Shown here: positions 9,282-18,589 of the stretch, piece after piece | Layout: each line of letters starts with the position of its first letter | How positions within the stretch are numbered: position 1 is the first letter of the stretch | DNA from: Phycisphaerales bacterium | Lineage (GTDB): Bacteria > Planctomycetota > Phycisphaerae > Phycisphaerales > UBA1924 | Assembly (NCBI GenBank): GCA_020845755.1 | Contig: JADLFE010000007.1 | Span: 1-64,000 of the forward strand | Direction: 5' to 3' | Length of the DNA stretch: 64,000 nucleotides | Notes under the pieces: generated by a model | Database searches by the model: none | Told to the model about the DNA's origin: nothing | What the model saw: the letters and a program-made list of their open reading frames with translations, nothing else | Translations under genes and position numbers: made by a program

Positions 9282-10883
9282 TCATTCGCCCGGATCGGTG
9301 ATCGTCGTGGGATTCCATGCGCCAGCGTCGAGGCGCGTGATGGTGAGATCGCCGGCGTTGAACACGACCGATTCGCCGGGGCCCGGGGCGCGCCCGCCGC
9401 GCGCGTGATAGAAGATCAGCGAGCCGTTCGGCGGGCTGATGACGGGCTCGTCAACTGCGTCGCGCGTCGGGATGGGCCACGCGCCGGTCATGAGAAAGGC
9501 ACGAGCGGCGGGAGCCCCGTCACTGGCGCCCTCGTAGAGCACGCGATGTGCGGCGTCGGCGTTGAGGAACGCGTCCAGTTTCGCCCATTGCTCATCCGGC
9601 TTCGACTGCACGCGGATCGGCAGGATCGCGACGACGATCGCGAGCGCCACCGAGACGGGTGCAGCCAGCCGCAACGCGGCGTTGAGACGCCGCCTCCATA
9701 CGCCGCGGCAGAGATGGAGCACGCCCAGTGCACTGGCGATCGCCAGCCCGGGGTAGATCGGAATGGCGTAGCGGTCGCGTCGATCCGGGAACGTGGTCAG
9801 CAGGATGAGCCACACGCCGGCCCAGATCAACGCGAGGAGCCCCGCGGGAGAGCGCCATACACGGGCAACCATGGCCGCGCCGAGCGCGACAAGCCACGGC
9901 CAATAGCCGCCGGCGATCTGAGCGACGTAGTACCACACGGGCTGCGTCGCCTTCTGACCGCCGACGAGGTGCCCCGAGGCGCGGGCGGCGATTTCACGCC
10001 CGAAATACTGATCGAGGAACGCGTCGCCGTAGGTCCGAACCATCCACAGATGCCACGGGAGCGCGATCGCGACGCCGAAAAGGAGCGTCACGAGCACGAG
10101 CGCGGCGTGCACGGCGCCACGCACTCGCAAGATCCAGATCGCCATGATCGGCGCAAAGGCCAGCGCGATCAGCGGCTTGGTCATGAGCGCCAGGCCGATT
10201 GGGATGCCCGCGAGCGTGAACCAGACGAGAGCGAACGTGAGCGAATCGCGTTGTTCCAATGAACCCGCCGCGGGCGCTCCCGGACCGGGCTTGCGCGTCC
10301 GCATCACCCCCGGGCACGCGCCCTTGACGATCGCCCACGCGGCCATGAGCATGAACGCCGCGTGCCACATGTCGAGCGAGATCTCGCGAGTGCGCCGGAA
10401 ATACTCGTAGGTCAGCGCCAGGATGACGCCCGCGATCGCGGCGAGCCGGCGTGTGCCGAGTTCCCGCGCGATAGCGGCGGCCGCGACAACCCCGATCCCG
10501 GCCGCGAGCACGCTGGTCATTCGCGCGACGAGCAAATCCACACCGAACCAATCGAGCACGCGCCCCACGATCCAGAAGACCAGCGGCGGCTTGTTGAAAT
10601 AAGGCTCGCCCTCGCCCGAGGAGAGCGTCCAGCGACCCGAGCGAGCGGCGTCGAGTCCGAGCGCGGCATACCAGCCCGTATCACCGCGCCAGTCGCCCTG
10701 GTTGAGTTTCGGGAGTGTGACCGCCAGCAGCACGACCAGAGGGATCAGCACCCACGACCATCGCGCCAGAAACCCGCGCGAGGGCAACGAAGCCAACGCT
10801 CGCGCGTGCGGCGTCGGGCGAGGCTGATTCGCCGAGAAATCTCCGGCCGAGGCTTGCGCCGCTTTCGGCCCGATCGGGTTCAT
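9282..10883 (-). CDS. membrane glycosyltransferase, ArnT/PMT (GT39/GT83-like) family
   Basis: A 533-residue multi-pass membrane protein of the lipid-linked sugar transferase type. The first external loop has GDWRGDTGWYAALG, where the acidic residue is expected to be catalytic, and PYFNKPPLVFW, the conserved KPP motif. About ten or more hydrophobic segments follow, then a soluble C-terminal part. Relatives move sugars from polyprenyl phosphate to lipid A or proteins; the acceptor here is unknown. It is the last gene of the run from purA, 19 bp after the zinc-ribbon gene. The ribosome binding site is weak. Confidence 0.8.
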   Translation of the reverse strand: MNPIGPKAAQASAGDFSANQPRPTPHARALASLPSRGFLARWSWVLIPLVVLLAVTLPKLNQGDWRGDTGWYAALGLDAARSGRWTLSSGEGEPYFNKPPLVFWIVGRVLDWFGVDLLVARMTSVLAAGIGVVAAAAIARELGTRRLAAIAGVILALTYEYFRRTREISLDMWHAAFMLMAAWAIVKGACPGVMRTRKPGPGAPAAGSLEQRDSLTFALVWFTLAGIPIGLALMTKPLIALAFAPIMAIWILRVRGAVHAALVLVTLLFGVAIALPWHLWMVRTYGDAFLDQYFGREIAARASGHLVGGQKATQPVWYYVAQIAGGYWPWLVALGAAMVARVWRSPAGLLALIWAGVWLILLTTFPDRRDRYAIPIYPGLAIASALGVLHLCRGVWRRRLNAALRLAAPVSVALAIVVAILPIRVQSKPDEQWAKLDAFLNADAAHRVLYEGASDGAPAARAFLMTGAWPIPTRDAVDEPVISPPNGSLIFYHARGGRAPGPGESVVFNAGDLTITRLDAGAWNPTTITDPGE

Positions 10884-10902
10884 GCGTGGATACCCGAGTG
10901 CG

Positions 10903-11664
10903 TCACCGCTTGGGGGCGGCCGGCTGCAGGCTCTTGGCCTCTTCCTCGCCGAGGTACAGGATGCACCCGCAGGAGACGCAGGTGGTGAGTTTGCCCTTAC
11001 TCATCAGGCCGCTGACGGTGTCGAGGGGCAGGCTCATCTGGCACGAGCCGCAGGTGAACTCGTGGCGCTTGCGGTCCTGGATCTCGATGGGGGCCATCGC
11101 GTCCTCGCCGCGGGTGTTCACGAGACGCTCGAGCAGCCGGAGTGAATCGCCCGGCACGTCCGCGGTGAGCGCGACGCGCTCCTTGGTCAGTTCGTCGAGA
11201 CGGTCCTTGATCTCGGCGGCCCGCGCATCGCGCTCGGTCACCGCGATGGTGCGAAGTTTGTCACGCTCCGCCCGCTGGGTCTCGATCTCACCGACCTGCT
11301 TCTTCAGGTCGTCCACCTTGGTCATCGACTCCAGGGCGCTCTGCTCGGCCTTGTCCTTCTCGAGTTTGAAGGTGTTCAACTCGGTCAGGAACGCCTTGTA
11401 TTCCTTGTTTGTCTGCGCGCCGTTCATCTGCTCGCGGATCGTCGCCATGCGGGCGTCGAGACGCGCGACCTCGCCCTCGGCCTGCTTGGCAACGGCGGCG
11501 AGTTGCTTTAGTTGGGTGTCGATCGAGGTCTTCTTGGCGTCGAGCTGCGTGACCTGATTGGTCTGCTCGTTCAAGAAACGCTCGGCGGCCTTCAGTCGGG
11601 TCTGAAGACCTCGAATCTGCTTTTCAACCAGGAACACACGCAGGAGCTTCGCGGTAACGTCCAT
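10903..11664 (-). CDS. coiled-coil protein with C-terminal C4 zinc ribbon (DUF164 family)
   Basis: A 253-residue protein. Residues 1 to about 185 form a long charged coiled coil (KQIRGLQTRLKAAERFL and onwards). The C-terminus has two CxxC pairs, CGSC and CVSC, in the zinc-ribbon layout of DUF164. The family is widespread but its cellular role is poorly defined. The ATG at 11664 has GGAG six bases upstream; the TTG just before it is not needed. It lies between cdsA and the glycosyltransferase in one operon. Confidence 0.85.
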   Translation of the reverse strand: MDVTAKLLRVFLVEKQIRGLQTRLKAAERFLNEQTNQVTQLDAKKTSIDTQLKQLAAVAKQAEGEVARLDARMATIREQMNGAQTNKEYKAFLTELNTFKLEKDKAEQSALESMTKVDDLKKQVGEIETQRAERDKLRTIAVTERDARAAEIKDRLDELTKERVALTADVPGDSLRLLERLVNTRGEDAMAPIEIQDRKRHEFTCGSCQMSLPLDTVSGLMSKGKLTTCVSCGCILYLGEEEAKSLQPAAPKR

Positions 11665-11717
11665 CAAGCACTCCGGGCTGGCGTTCGATCATAGTCCACC
11701 CCGGCGGGCGATGCGAC

Positions 11718-12608
11718 CTAGCCCAGTGCCCTCAGCCACCAGAAAGCCACCGGGACCACCAAAATTGGCGAGTCGATGATGTCCAACACGCCACCAAAGC
11801 CCGGCAGGCTGCCCCCGGAGTCCTTGATCCCCGCGTCACGCTTCAGCATCGATTCGATGAGGTCCCCCGCCTGGCCCAGGAACGCAAAGACCGCCCCTGC
11901 GAGCAGGCCCTGCACAACGCCCGGCGCGTGAATGCCGGCCCGGACGAGCAGCCAGGCGCCGAGCCCGCCCGACACGACCGACCACACCACCCCGCCCAGC
12001 AGCCCCTCCCACGTCTTGCCCGGCGAGAGCCAGGGGATGAGTTTGTGCTTGCCGATCGCCTTCCCGGTGAAGTACGCGCCCGTGTCGCAGGCCTTGATCG
12101 TCAGCAGCACCCACAAAAGCACCCACGCCGAGTGCTCGTGGCGCAGCGCGAGGATGAACCCGGGCATCACGCCGAGGTACGCGAACGAGACCAGCGATCC
12201 CGCGGCGGCGGCGGTCACGCCATCGCACGACTTGCGCCTCGCATAGAACACCATCGAGGCGACCAGCACCCCCACCACCGATGAGAAGACAAACGCCGCG
12301 GTGGTCATCGATGAGGCGGCGGTGTCTGCCACGCCCCAGGCGATCAGGCCCAGCATCGCGGCGGCGATGGTCCAAGGGGTTGAGGCCGCGACTTGCCTGG
12401 CGCGGATCATCACCGCCAGTTCCGCGGCGCCGAGAACCGACAGGAACACCACGATGGGCAGGATGGCAAGGCCCGCCGGGCACGTCGTGTCGCCGGTGAG
12501 TGTGGCTAGCCACTCGGGCGCAGCGAGGCGATCGACGTATTCATCGAGCCAGAGGAGGGCGATGAGTGCGGCGATCAGCACGGGTCCGAGCAGGAGTCGC
12601 TTACGCAT
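11718..12608 (-). CDS. cdsA: phosphatidate cytidylyltransferase
   Basis: A 296-residue integral membrane enzyme that makes CDP-diacylglycerol from phosphatidic acid and CTP, the branch point of phospholipid synthesis. Several hydrophobic segments precede the family region SPGKTWEGLLGG and the signature LKRDAGIKDSGGSLPGFGG. In the usual signature the stretch reads PGHGG followed by DR; here it is PGFGG and then LDIIDS, so two conserved positions differ. The ATG at 12608 lies 8 bp inside the end of uppS, the classic uppS-cdsA coupling. Confidence 0.9.
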   Translation of the reverse strand: MRKRLLLGPVLIAALIALLWLDEYVDRLAAPEWLATLTGDTTCPAGLAILPIVVFLSVLGAAELAVMIRARQVAASTPWTIAAAMLGLIAWGVADTAASSMTTAAFVFSSVVGVLVASMVFYARRKSCDGVTAAAAGSLVSFAYLGVMPGFILALRHEHSAWVLLWVLLTIKACDTGAYFTGKAIGKHKLIPWLSPGKTWEGLLGGVVWSVVSGGLGAWLLVRAGIHAPGVVQGLLAGAVFAFLGQAGDLIESMLKRDAGIKDSGGSLPGFGGVLDIIDSPILVVPVAFWWLRALG

Positions 12609-13464
12609 GGGACGCGTGCCCTCCGTCGGTCGCGGGCTCGTCCTGATCCAGGCCGCCGAAGCGCCGACGCCTGCGTGCGAACTCGCGAACCGCGGCGTGC
12701 AATTCGGCGACGCCAAAGTCGGGCCACAGCACGTTGGTCACATAGATCTCGGCGTAACTGATCTGCCACAGGAGGAAGTTGCTGATGCGCAGTTCGCCGC
12801 CGGTGCGCACGAGCATGTCGGGCTCGGGCAGGCCGGCGGTGCCCAGGGACGCCTCGATCGCGCTTTCATCGATCACGCCGGGATCGATCTCGCCGCGAGC
12901 GGCACGGGCGGCCAGGGCGCGGCAGGCGTCCACGATCTCGGCGCGTCCGCCATAGTTGATCGCCAGGCACAACTTCGAGCCGGTGCATGCACGCGTGGTA
13001 TCTTCCATGGCGTTGATCGAGGCGAGCACCTCGGGCGGCAGTCCCTCGCGCCGCCCGATGACGCGGCAGCGCACGTTGCGTCGCTTCATCGCCTCGCGCT
13101 CGCCGTCGCAATAGGTGCAGCAGAGGCGCATGAGTTCCGCGACCTCGCGGTCGGGGCGACACCAGTTCTCCAGCGAGAACGAATAGAGGGTGAGCACCTC
13201 CACGCCGATGCGCTCGCACTCGGTCATGATGGTGCGGATGGTGGCAGCCCCGTTCCTGTGCCCGAACTCGCGCGGAAAGCCGCGCTGGCGGGCCCAGCGG
13301 CCGTTCCCGTCCATGATGATCGCGATGTGACGCGGGATGCGCGAGGGCGGCACGTCGGGCAGGAGCGCCAGCGGGTCGGCGCTGGGCTGGACGGACCTGA
13401 TGCGCGCCAGCGCCTCGCGGTCAAGATCGGTGAGTTCGGGTTGGACGGTGTTGTGCTGGGTCAA
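12601..13464 (-). CDS. uppS: isoprenyl (undecaprenyl) diphosphate synthase
   Basis: A 287-residue cis-prenyltransferase making the lipid carrier for peptidoglycan and surface polymers. Family blocks are present: IAIIMDGNGRWA with the catalytic Asp, GHRNGAATIR, LTLYSFSLENWCRP and the C-terminal LVRTGGELRISNFLLWQ. The start is uncertain. No ATG lies upstream of the core, and I propose the TTG at 13464, leaving 56 bp after purA. A GTG closer to the core is the alternative, and no strong ribosome binding site favours either. Confidence 0.88.
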   Translation of the reverse strand: MTQHNTVQPELTDLDREALARIRSVQPSADPLALLPDVPPSRIPRHIAIIMDGNGRWARQRGFPREFGHRNGAATIRTIMTECERIGVEVLTLYSFSLENWCRPDREVAELMRLCCTYCDGEREAMKRRNVRCRVIGRREGLPPEVLASINAMEDTTRACTGSKLCLAINYGGRAEIVDACRALAARAARGEIDPGVIDESAIEASLGTAGLPEPDMLVRTGGELRISNFLLWQISYAEIYVTNVLWPDFGVAELHAAVREFARRRRRFGGLDQDEPATDGGHASHA

Positions 13465-13520
13465 GTGGTTGAGATCGATCGAAACGGAGCGAAGCCACGC
13501 GCTCGCGTGGGCCGAGTTCT

Positions 13521-14867
13521 TTACGCCCCGACGATGATGGTTTGTTCGCGATCGGGCCCGATGCTGACGAAACCGATCGGGACGCCGACCTTTTCCTGGA
13601 TGAAATCGAGGTACGCACGGGCGGGCGTGGGCAACGTCGCAAGCGAACGGGCCGCACCGATCTCGTCCATGAACCCCGGAAGATCGGTGTAGATCGGCTT
13701 GGCCGCGGCGAGTTCCGCGCCGTCGGCGGCGAAACGGTCGGTGGTCGAGCCGTCGCCCAGTTGATACGCCGTGCAGACCCTGAGCGTTTCGAAGCCCGCG
13801 AGCACGTCCAGGAGCATGACCGAGAGCGAGGTGATGCCGTTGAGCATGGCGGCGTAGCGCAGCGCGACGACATCGAGCCAGCCGACGCGCCTGGGACGCC
13901 CGGTGGTGGTGCCGTATTCCCGCCCGCGTTCGCGGATGCGATGGGCGATGTCGCCCGAAAGTTCGGTGGGCATGGGCCCCGTGCCGACGCGCGTTGAATA
14001 GGCCTTCATCACCCCGATCGCGCTGGTCAGGATGGTGGGTGGCACGCCGGCACCATTGGCGATTCCCGCGGTGCCGGTGCTGGACCCGGTGACGTACGGG
14101 AACGTGCCGTGGTCGACGTCCAACAGCGTGCCGTTGGCGCCCTCGAACATGACGCGCTTGCCGGCGCGGAGTTGATCGTGGATGAGGTAGGTCGTCTCGC
14201 GGATCATGGGCGCGAGGCGCTTGCCCCACGCGGTGGCGGTCGCGACCATCGCCTCGACATCGGGCTGCTTGCCCAGGATCGGCGCCTTGAATCTGCAGGC
14301 CTGGGTGATCCGCGCCCGAAGCAACTCGGGGCGGAGCAGGTCTCTCGCCCGCACGGCCGCCGCTCGCTGAACCTTGTCGGCGTAGGCCGGCCCGATCCCG
14401 CGACGAGTGGTTCCGATCTCGGTGAGCGGGCTGTCGCCCGCGCCGCTCTTGAGTGTGTCCTCGCGGGCGGCGTCCTCGTCCTTGTGATAGGGCATGACGA
14501 CGTGGGCGTTGGCGGAGATGACCAGTCCCGATGTGTCCACGCCGCGTGATTGCAGCGTGTCGAGTTCCTTGAGGAGCGTGTCGGGATCGAGCACCACCCC
14601 GTTGCCGATGACGGCGAGGGTGCCCTTGGACAGGATGCCGGCGGGGATGAGGTGGAGCGCATACCGCTGGCCGGCGATCACGACCGAGTGCCCTGCGTTG
14701 GCGCCGCCGTTGTAACGGACGACCACATCGTGCTCGGCCGAGAGAAGGTCGACGAGTTTGCCCTTGCCCTCGTCACCCCACTGCATGCCGACGACGGCGG
14801 TGGCGTTGCCCTTGGTCTTGGGGCACGTGCCGAGCCCGGCGCTTGGATTGCTGGTCGTTCCGGCCAT
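13521..14867 (-). CDS. purA: adenylosuccinate synthetase
   Basis: A 448-residue enzyme converting IMP and aspartate to adenylosuccinate using GTP, the first committed step to AMP. The P-loop region WGDEGKGKLVD is near residue 31, followed by YNGGANAGHSV. GVPPTILTSAIGVMKAYSTRVG and the GRPRRVGWLD segment are also intact. An N-terminal stretch of about 22 residues precedes the usual start. The ATG at 14867 has AGGAG eight bases upstream. It opens the uppS-cdsA run. Confidence 0.96.
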   Translation of the reverse strand: MAGTTSNPSAGLGTCPKTKGNATAVVGMQWGDEGKGKLVDLLSAEHDVVVRYNGGANAGHSVVIAGQRYALHLIPAGILSKGTLAVIGNGVVLDPDTLLKELDTLQSRGVDTSGLVISANAHVVMPYHKDEDAAREDTLKSGAGDSPLTEIGTTRRGIGPAYADKVQRAAAVRARDLLRPELLRARITQACRFKAPILGKQPDVEAMVATATAWGKRLAPMIRETTYLIHDQLRAGKRVMFEGANGTLLDVDHGTFPYVTGSSTGTAGIANGAGVPPTILTSAIGVMKAYSTRVGTGPMPTELSGDIAHRIRERGREYGTTTGRPRRVGWLDVVALRYAAMLNGITSLSVMLLDVLAGFETLRVCTAYQLGDGSTTDRFAADGAELAAAKPIYTDLPGFMDEIGAARSLATLPTPARAYLDFIQEKVGVPIGFVSIGPDREQTIIVGA

Positions 14868-15053
14868 CACACACACTCCTGCTCGCGGGGTGTCGGCCCG
14901 CGGCTTCTGTTGGGGGCACCACAATGTAGGTCGGTAGGGTTGAGTGTGCGGCCTGTAACGTCTGTGCCGTCGGTATGCACACCTCGCCGGGCCACCGCGT
15001 CAAGAGTTGACCCCGTGCAACCGATGCACTGACCGAGGGAGTCGCGCAACCAC

Positions 15054-15236
15054 ATGCCCCCAGAAACCGTCCGAATCCTGTGCCCCAACCTGACGTGCCG
15101 GAAGGTGCTGGCCGTCCCGGGAACCGCGCGCGGTAAAACGGTTCGTTGTCGTGCCTGCGGCACGAGCATCAAGGTCCCCACGGGGCGCGGCCATTCTCCC
15201 GGACACCAGCCCGCCGACAAGCCGAAGGACAAGTAG
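15054..15236 (+). CDS. small zinc-ribbon protein
   Basis: A 60-residue protein with two cysteine pairs, CPNLTC near the N-terminus and CRAC about 17 residues later, spaced as in small zinc ribbons of the MJ0042 type. Between them are basic residues (ARGKTVR). The C-terminus is Gly/Pro/Lys-rich and probably disordered. GGGAG lies about 12 bases before the ATG, a loose match. It is convergent with the FHA gene. Many planctomycete proteins carry such ribbons at the N-terminus of larger proteins; here it stands alone. Function unknown. Confidence 0.6.
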   Translation: MPPETVRILCPNLTCRKVLAVPGTARGKTVRCRACGTSIKVPTGRGHSPGHQPADKPKDK

Positions 15237-15313
15237 ACGCCATCGGACGACGGTGAGTGCGCTCCGCCCGGCTCTCGATCACACCACTATGAAGAAAGAC
15301 CGACCGCGAAACG

Positions 15314-15856
15314 TTACAGTTTCGGCTGGTCCTTCTCGTCGTCGTCGCTGAAATCGAACTCGGCGAAACTGCTGTCGTCGGCCATCTGGGACAGCGCCTC
15401 GGTATCGATCTCGTCGAGCACGCTCCCCTTGCCCCCGGCCGAAGGCTTGGTCGGCTTGGACGCGGGCTTCGTTGACGCGGGGTGATCGGGGGACGACTTG
15501 GTCGCTGCAGAGACGGGTGACGACGCGGCCAGAACGCGGGCTGGGTCGACCGAGGGCGGCGCATCGCCGATCTTCACGACGAACGTGAAACTGCCGATCG
15601 AGAGCACATCTCCCGCGGCCAGTTCCGTCTGGTTGACGCGACGCTTGTTGACAAACGTGCCGTTGCTCGATCCCAGGTCGCGGACGGTCACACCGTTGTC
15701 CTCCACACGCAACTCGCAGTGCTGACGTGAGACCGAGTCGGATGGGATGCGGATGTGGCAGGTGTCCTGGCGGCCGACGATGAGCGTCGACTTCTTGAGC
15801 GGCACCTCGCGCGGCGGTTTGTCGGCGGTGACGAGAATGAGGGAGGCATTCACCAC
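15314..15856 (-). CDS. FHA-domain protein
   Basis: A 180-residue protein with one forkhead-associated domain over residues 20-95. The phosphothreonine-binding signature is complete: VGRQDTCHIRI, then SVSRQHCEL and DLGSSNGTFVNKRRV. The remaining 80 residues are Pro/Ser/Lys-rich with an acidic end, probably disordered. Such proteins recruit Thr-phosphorylated partners of Ser/Thr kinases. No kinase gene is next to it. The start is a GTG at 15856 with AAGGG seven bases upstream; a second GTG follows directly. It is divergent from hemW. Confidence 0.88.
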   Translation of the reverse strand: MVNASLILVTADKPPREVPLKKSTLIVGRQDTCHIRIPSDSVSRQHCELRVEDNGVTVRDLGSSNGTFVNKRRVNQTELAAGDVLSIGSFTFVVKIGDAPPSVDPARVLAASSPVSAATKSSPDHPASTKPASKPTKPSAGGKGSVLDEIDTEALSQMADDSSFAEFDFSDDDEKDQPKL

Positions 15857-15931
15857 GGGGCTACCCTTTCGCTCGGGCCCTCAGGAGGGGGTTCCGTCAC
15901 CCCAAACTGTACGCTCCGGGGGCCCGGCCCG

Positions 15932-17206
15932 ATGCCGCAAGATACCGCGCTTCCCCAACTTGAGCAATCGTCATCCGGCAGGCCGGAATCATCCCCCCGA
16001 CACCTTCTGGGGGCGACACCCACGGTCGAATCCACCCCATCGCCCGTCCGCTCGCTCTACATCCACGTGCCGTTCTGCTTTCACAAGTGCCACTACTGCG
16101 ATTTTTACAGCATCGTCGACACTCAGGACCGACAAGCGCCGTTCGTGGAACGACTCTCAGCCGAACTGGCCGCCCAGTCCCACCTTGCGGGCGGCGCGCC
16201 CCTCCGCACGATCTTCGTCGGGGGCGGAACGCCTTCGCTCCTGCGCCCTGAACTATGGAAAGGCCTCCTGGCAACGCTCGCGGCCCAATTCGACCTTTCC
16301 CTCATCCGCGCCGATCGCGGCGAGTTCACCGTCGAGTGCAATCCCGAAACGGTCACACGCGAACTTGCGGACATCCTCGCCGCCGGCGGCGTAACGCGCG
16401 TCAGCATGGGCGCGCAGTCCTTTCACGCCACGCATCTCAAGACGCTCGAACGCTGGCACCAGCCCGACAACGTCGCCAGGGCGCTCGACATCGCCGCCAG
16501 GGCCGGGATCGCGCGACGTTCGGTTGACCTCATCTACGCGATCCCCGGGCAGTCGATCGCGGACCTGGAGCGCGACATCGACGCGGCGGCCTCGCTCCCG
16601 GTCGAGCACATTTCCGCGTACAACCTCACCTACGAGCCCAATACCGCGATGACGCACCGACTCAAACGCGGCGAGTTCACACCCGCCGACGAGGACCTCG
16701 AGGCCGACATGTTCTCGCTCGTGGGCGAGCGCCTCGCGGCACGCGGCTATGCACGATATGAGGTCTCAAACTACGCCCACGCCGGCGCTGAATGTCGGCA
16801 CAACCTGGCATACTGGCGGCAGGATCAGTGGCTCGCGTGCGGGCCGTCGGCCTCGGGGCACGCTCGCGGCATCCGCTGGAAGAACACGCCGCGACTTGAT
16901 GACTATCTCTCTCGCTCCGATCGGGGCTGGGCGCCGACCAGCGAAGTCGAGCCGCGCGACGCACGGCGCGCCGTGCGCGAGCGGATCATGACCGGCCTGC
17001 GCCTGCGCGAGGGCCTCCCGGCGGAGTGGCTGCTATCGCAGTCGAGCCTGATCGCCCATGACACCGAGGCCCGCGTCCGGCGCGCCCTCGAACGCATGAG
17101 CGAACAAGGCCTGCTCTCGCAACGCGAGCCCGCGATCGTGCTCTCGGACTCGGGCGTGCTCATCGCCGATGCGCTGGCGGCCCGCTTGATGAAACTGTTT
17201 GTGTGA
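15932..17206 (+). CDS. hemW: radical SAM heme chaperone HemW
   Basis: A 424-residue radical SAM protein of the HemN-like group. The cluster-binding motif is CFHKCHYC (CX3CX2C) at residues 49-56 after the strand SLYIHVPF. Downstream are the GGGTPSLL and EFTVECNPETV motifs of the family and a C-terminal winged-helix-like segment. HemW is thought to hand heme to respiratory enzymes rather than to oxidise coproporphyrinogen. About 40 extra residues precede the radical SAM core; the ATG at 15932 is the most plausible start but has only a weak GGGGG upstream. Confidence 0.88.
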   Translation: MPQDTALPQLEQSSSGRPESSPRHLLGATPTVESTPSPVRSLYIHVPFCFHKCHYCDFYSIVDTQDRQAPFVERLSAELAAQSHLAGGAPLRTIFVGGGTPSLLRPELWKGLLATLAAQFDLSLIRADRGEFTVECNPETVTRELADILAAGGVTRVSMGAQSFHATHLKTLERWHQPDNVARALDIAARAGIARRSVDLIYAIPGQSIADLERDIDAAASLPVEHISAYNLTYEPNTAMTHRLKRGEFTPADEDLEADMFSLVGERLAARGYARYEVSNYAHAGAECRHNLAYWRQDQWLACGPSASGHARGIRWKNTPRLDDYLSRSDRGWAPTSEVEPRDARRAVRERIMTGLRLREGLPAEWLLSQSSLIAHDTEARVRRALERMSEQGLLSQREPAIVLSDSGVLIADALAARLMKLFV

Positions 17207-17236
17207 TCGCAGGGTTCCGAGCGCCCGTCGATCCGC

Positions 17237-17533
17237 TCACGCCGGCGCCGAGCCCGCCAGGATCACATCGCACTTCTTCGCCAGCGCGAAGTCTTTTTTC
17301 GTGATACCGCCCGCGTCGTGGGTCGAGAGACTCAGCGTAACCTTGGTGTATCGAACAAGAATGTCGGGGTGGTGCTGGTCGGCCTCGGCCTGGGCCGCCA
17401 CCTTGTGGACAAACTCCATCGCCGCCATGAAACTGGCGAACTGGTACGTTCGCTGGATCGCGCCCGAGACTTCGGACCACTCGGGCAGGTCCTTGAGCGC
17501 GGTCTCGACCTGGGCGGCGGTAAGCTTCTTCAT
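17237..17533 (-). CDS. phhB: pterin-4a-carbinolamine dehydratase
   Basis: A 98-residue enzyme that dehydrates 4a-hydroxytetrahydropterin so the pterin cofactor can be recycled. The active-site segment ADQHHPDI is intact, followed by VTLSLSTHDAGGITKKDF, the family C-terminal pattern. The ATG at 17533 has GGAG six bases upstream; a GTG four codons earlier is the alternative. No aromatic amino acid hydroxylase is nearby. It is convergent with hemW, 30 bp apart. Confidence 0.92.
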   Translation of the reverse strand: MKKLTAAQVETALKDLPEWSEVSGAIQRTYQFASFMAAMEFVHKVAAQAEADQHHPDILVRYTKVTLSLSTHDAGGITKKDFALAKKCDVILAGSAPA

Positions 17534-17605
17534 CGCGTGCTCCACGCCCGATCGTTCCGGGACGCGCGTTCAGTGTAGCGAATCCTGTGATCCTGCAAGA
17601 ACGCC

Positions 17606-18589
17606 ATGCACGACCCACGCGACACCCCCGCTTTCCCAAACCCACACTCACCGGGCCCGCCGACCACGCGCCTGGCACCCTCCCCCACCGGCGCGCTCCA
17701 TCTGGGCAACGCCCGCACCTTCCTCGTCAACTGGGCGGTCGCGCGCAAACTCGCCTGGCGCATCGTCCTGCGCATCGAGGACATCGACGGCCCGCGGGTC
17801 AAACCCGGCGCGATCGAACTCACTATCGACCTGCTCCGCTGGCTCGGCATGGACTGGGACTGCGGCCCGTTCATCCAATCGCACAACCTCGATCCGTGCC
17901 GCGACGCGATGCGGAAGCTCGCCGGAGCGGCACTGGCCTATCCGTGCGAACTGACGCGTTCGCAGATCGAGGCCGCCGCGTCCGCGCCGCAGGAAGGATC
18001 GCACGACATCGCGTTCCCCGCCTCGCTGCGCCCCACGCTCGTGCCGCGCGAGTTTGCGCCGGCGGATGAAGCCTCGAGCTGGCGTTTCGCCACACCGCCG
18101 GGAGTGATCGAGTTTGACGATCACTTCGCGCGGCACCAACGCCACGACCTGGCCGCGAGCATCGGCGACTTCGTGGTCTGGACACGCCAAGAGCAGCCGT
18201 CCTATCAACTCGCGGTTGTCGTCGACGACGCTCGCCAGGGCGTGACGCATGTGGTCCGCGGCGATGACTTGCTCAACTCCGCCGCCCGCCAGATCGCCTT
18301 GCAGAGAGCCCTCACACTGCCCACCCCCACCTATTGCCACCTGCCGCTGGTCAAAGGACCGGACGGGCGCCGCCTCGCCAAACGCCACGGCGACACACGA
18401 CTGGACACCTATCGCGCTCGCGGCATCCCCGCCGAACGCGTCGTCGGCCTCGTCGCGTCCTGGTGCGGCCTGGGCCCCCGTGCGCCGATGTCCGCCAGCG
18501 AGTTCCGCCAGCGCCTGGATTTGGATAGGATTCCTCGCACCGCGGTGACATTCACGCCGGAGGACGAACAATGGCTGCTCTCCACATGA
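17606..18589 (+). CDS. gluQ: glutamyl-Q tRNA(Asp) synthetase
   Basis: A 327-residue paralogue of the catalytic half of glutamyl-tRNA synthetase; it attaches glutamate to queuosine in tRNA(Asp). The HIGH-equivalent ALHLGNA is at residues 30-36 and the KMSKS-equivalent RRLAKRHG near 257. The RIEDIDGPR and VVRGDDLL motifs are present. There is no anticodon-binding domain, as expected. Only one cysteine (YPCE) is visible where E. coli GluQ has a zinc cluster, so zinc binding may be lost. Its end overlaps the start of the DUF192 gene by 19 bp. Confidence 0.88.
   Translation: MHDPRDTPAFPNPHSPGPPTTRLAPSPTGALHLGNARTFLVNWAVARKLAWRIVLRIEDIDGPRVKPGAIELTIDLLRWLGMDWDCGPFIQSHNLDPCRDAMRKLAGAALAYPCELTRSQIEAAASAPQEGSHDIAFPASLRPTLVPREFAPADEASSWRFATPPGVIEFDDHFARHQRHDLAASIGDFVVWTRQEQPSYQLAVVVDDARQGVTHVVRGDDLLNSAARQIALQRALTLPTPTYCHLPLVKGPDGRRLAKRHGDTRLDTYRARGIPAERVVGLVASWCGLGPRAPMSASEFRQRLDLDRIPRTAVTFTPEDEQWLLST

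Noticed and set aside
13465..14229. Upstream part of the frame that contains uppS
   Set aside because: It overlaps purA out of frame and its translation is unlike any prenyltransferase; uppS begins near 13464.
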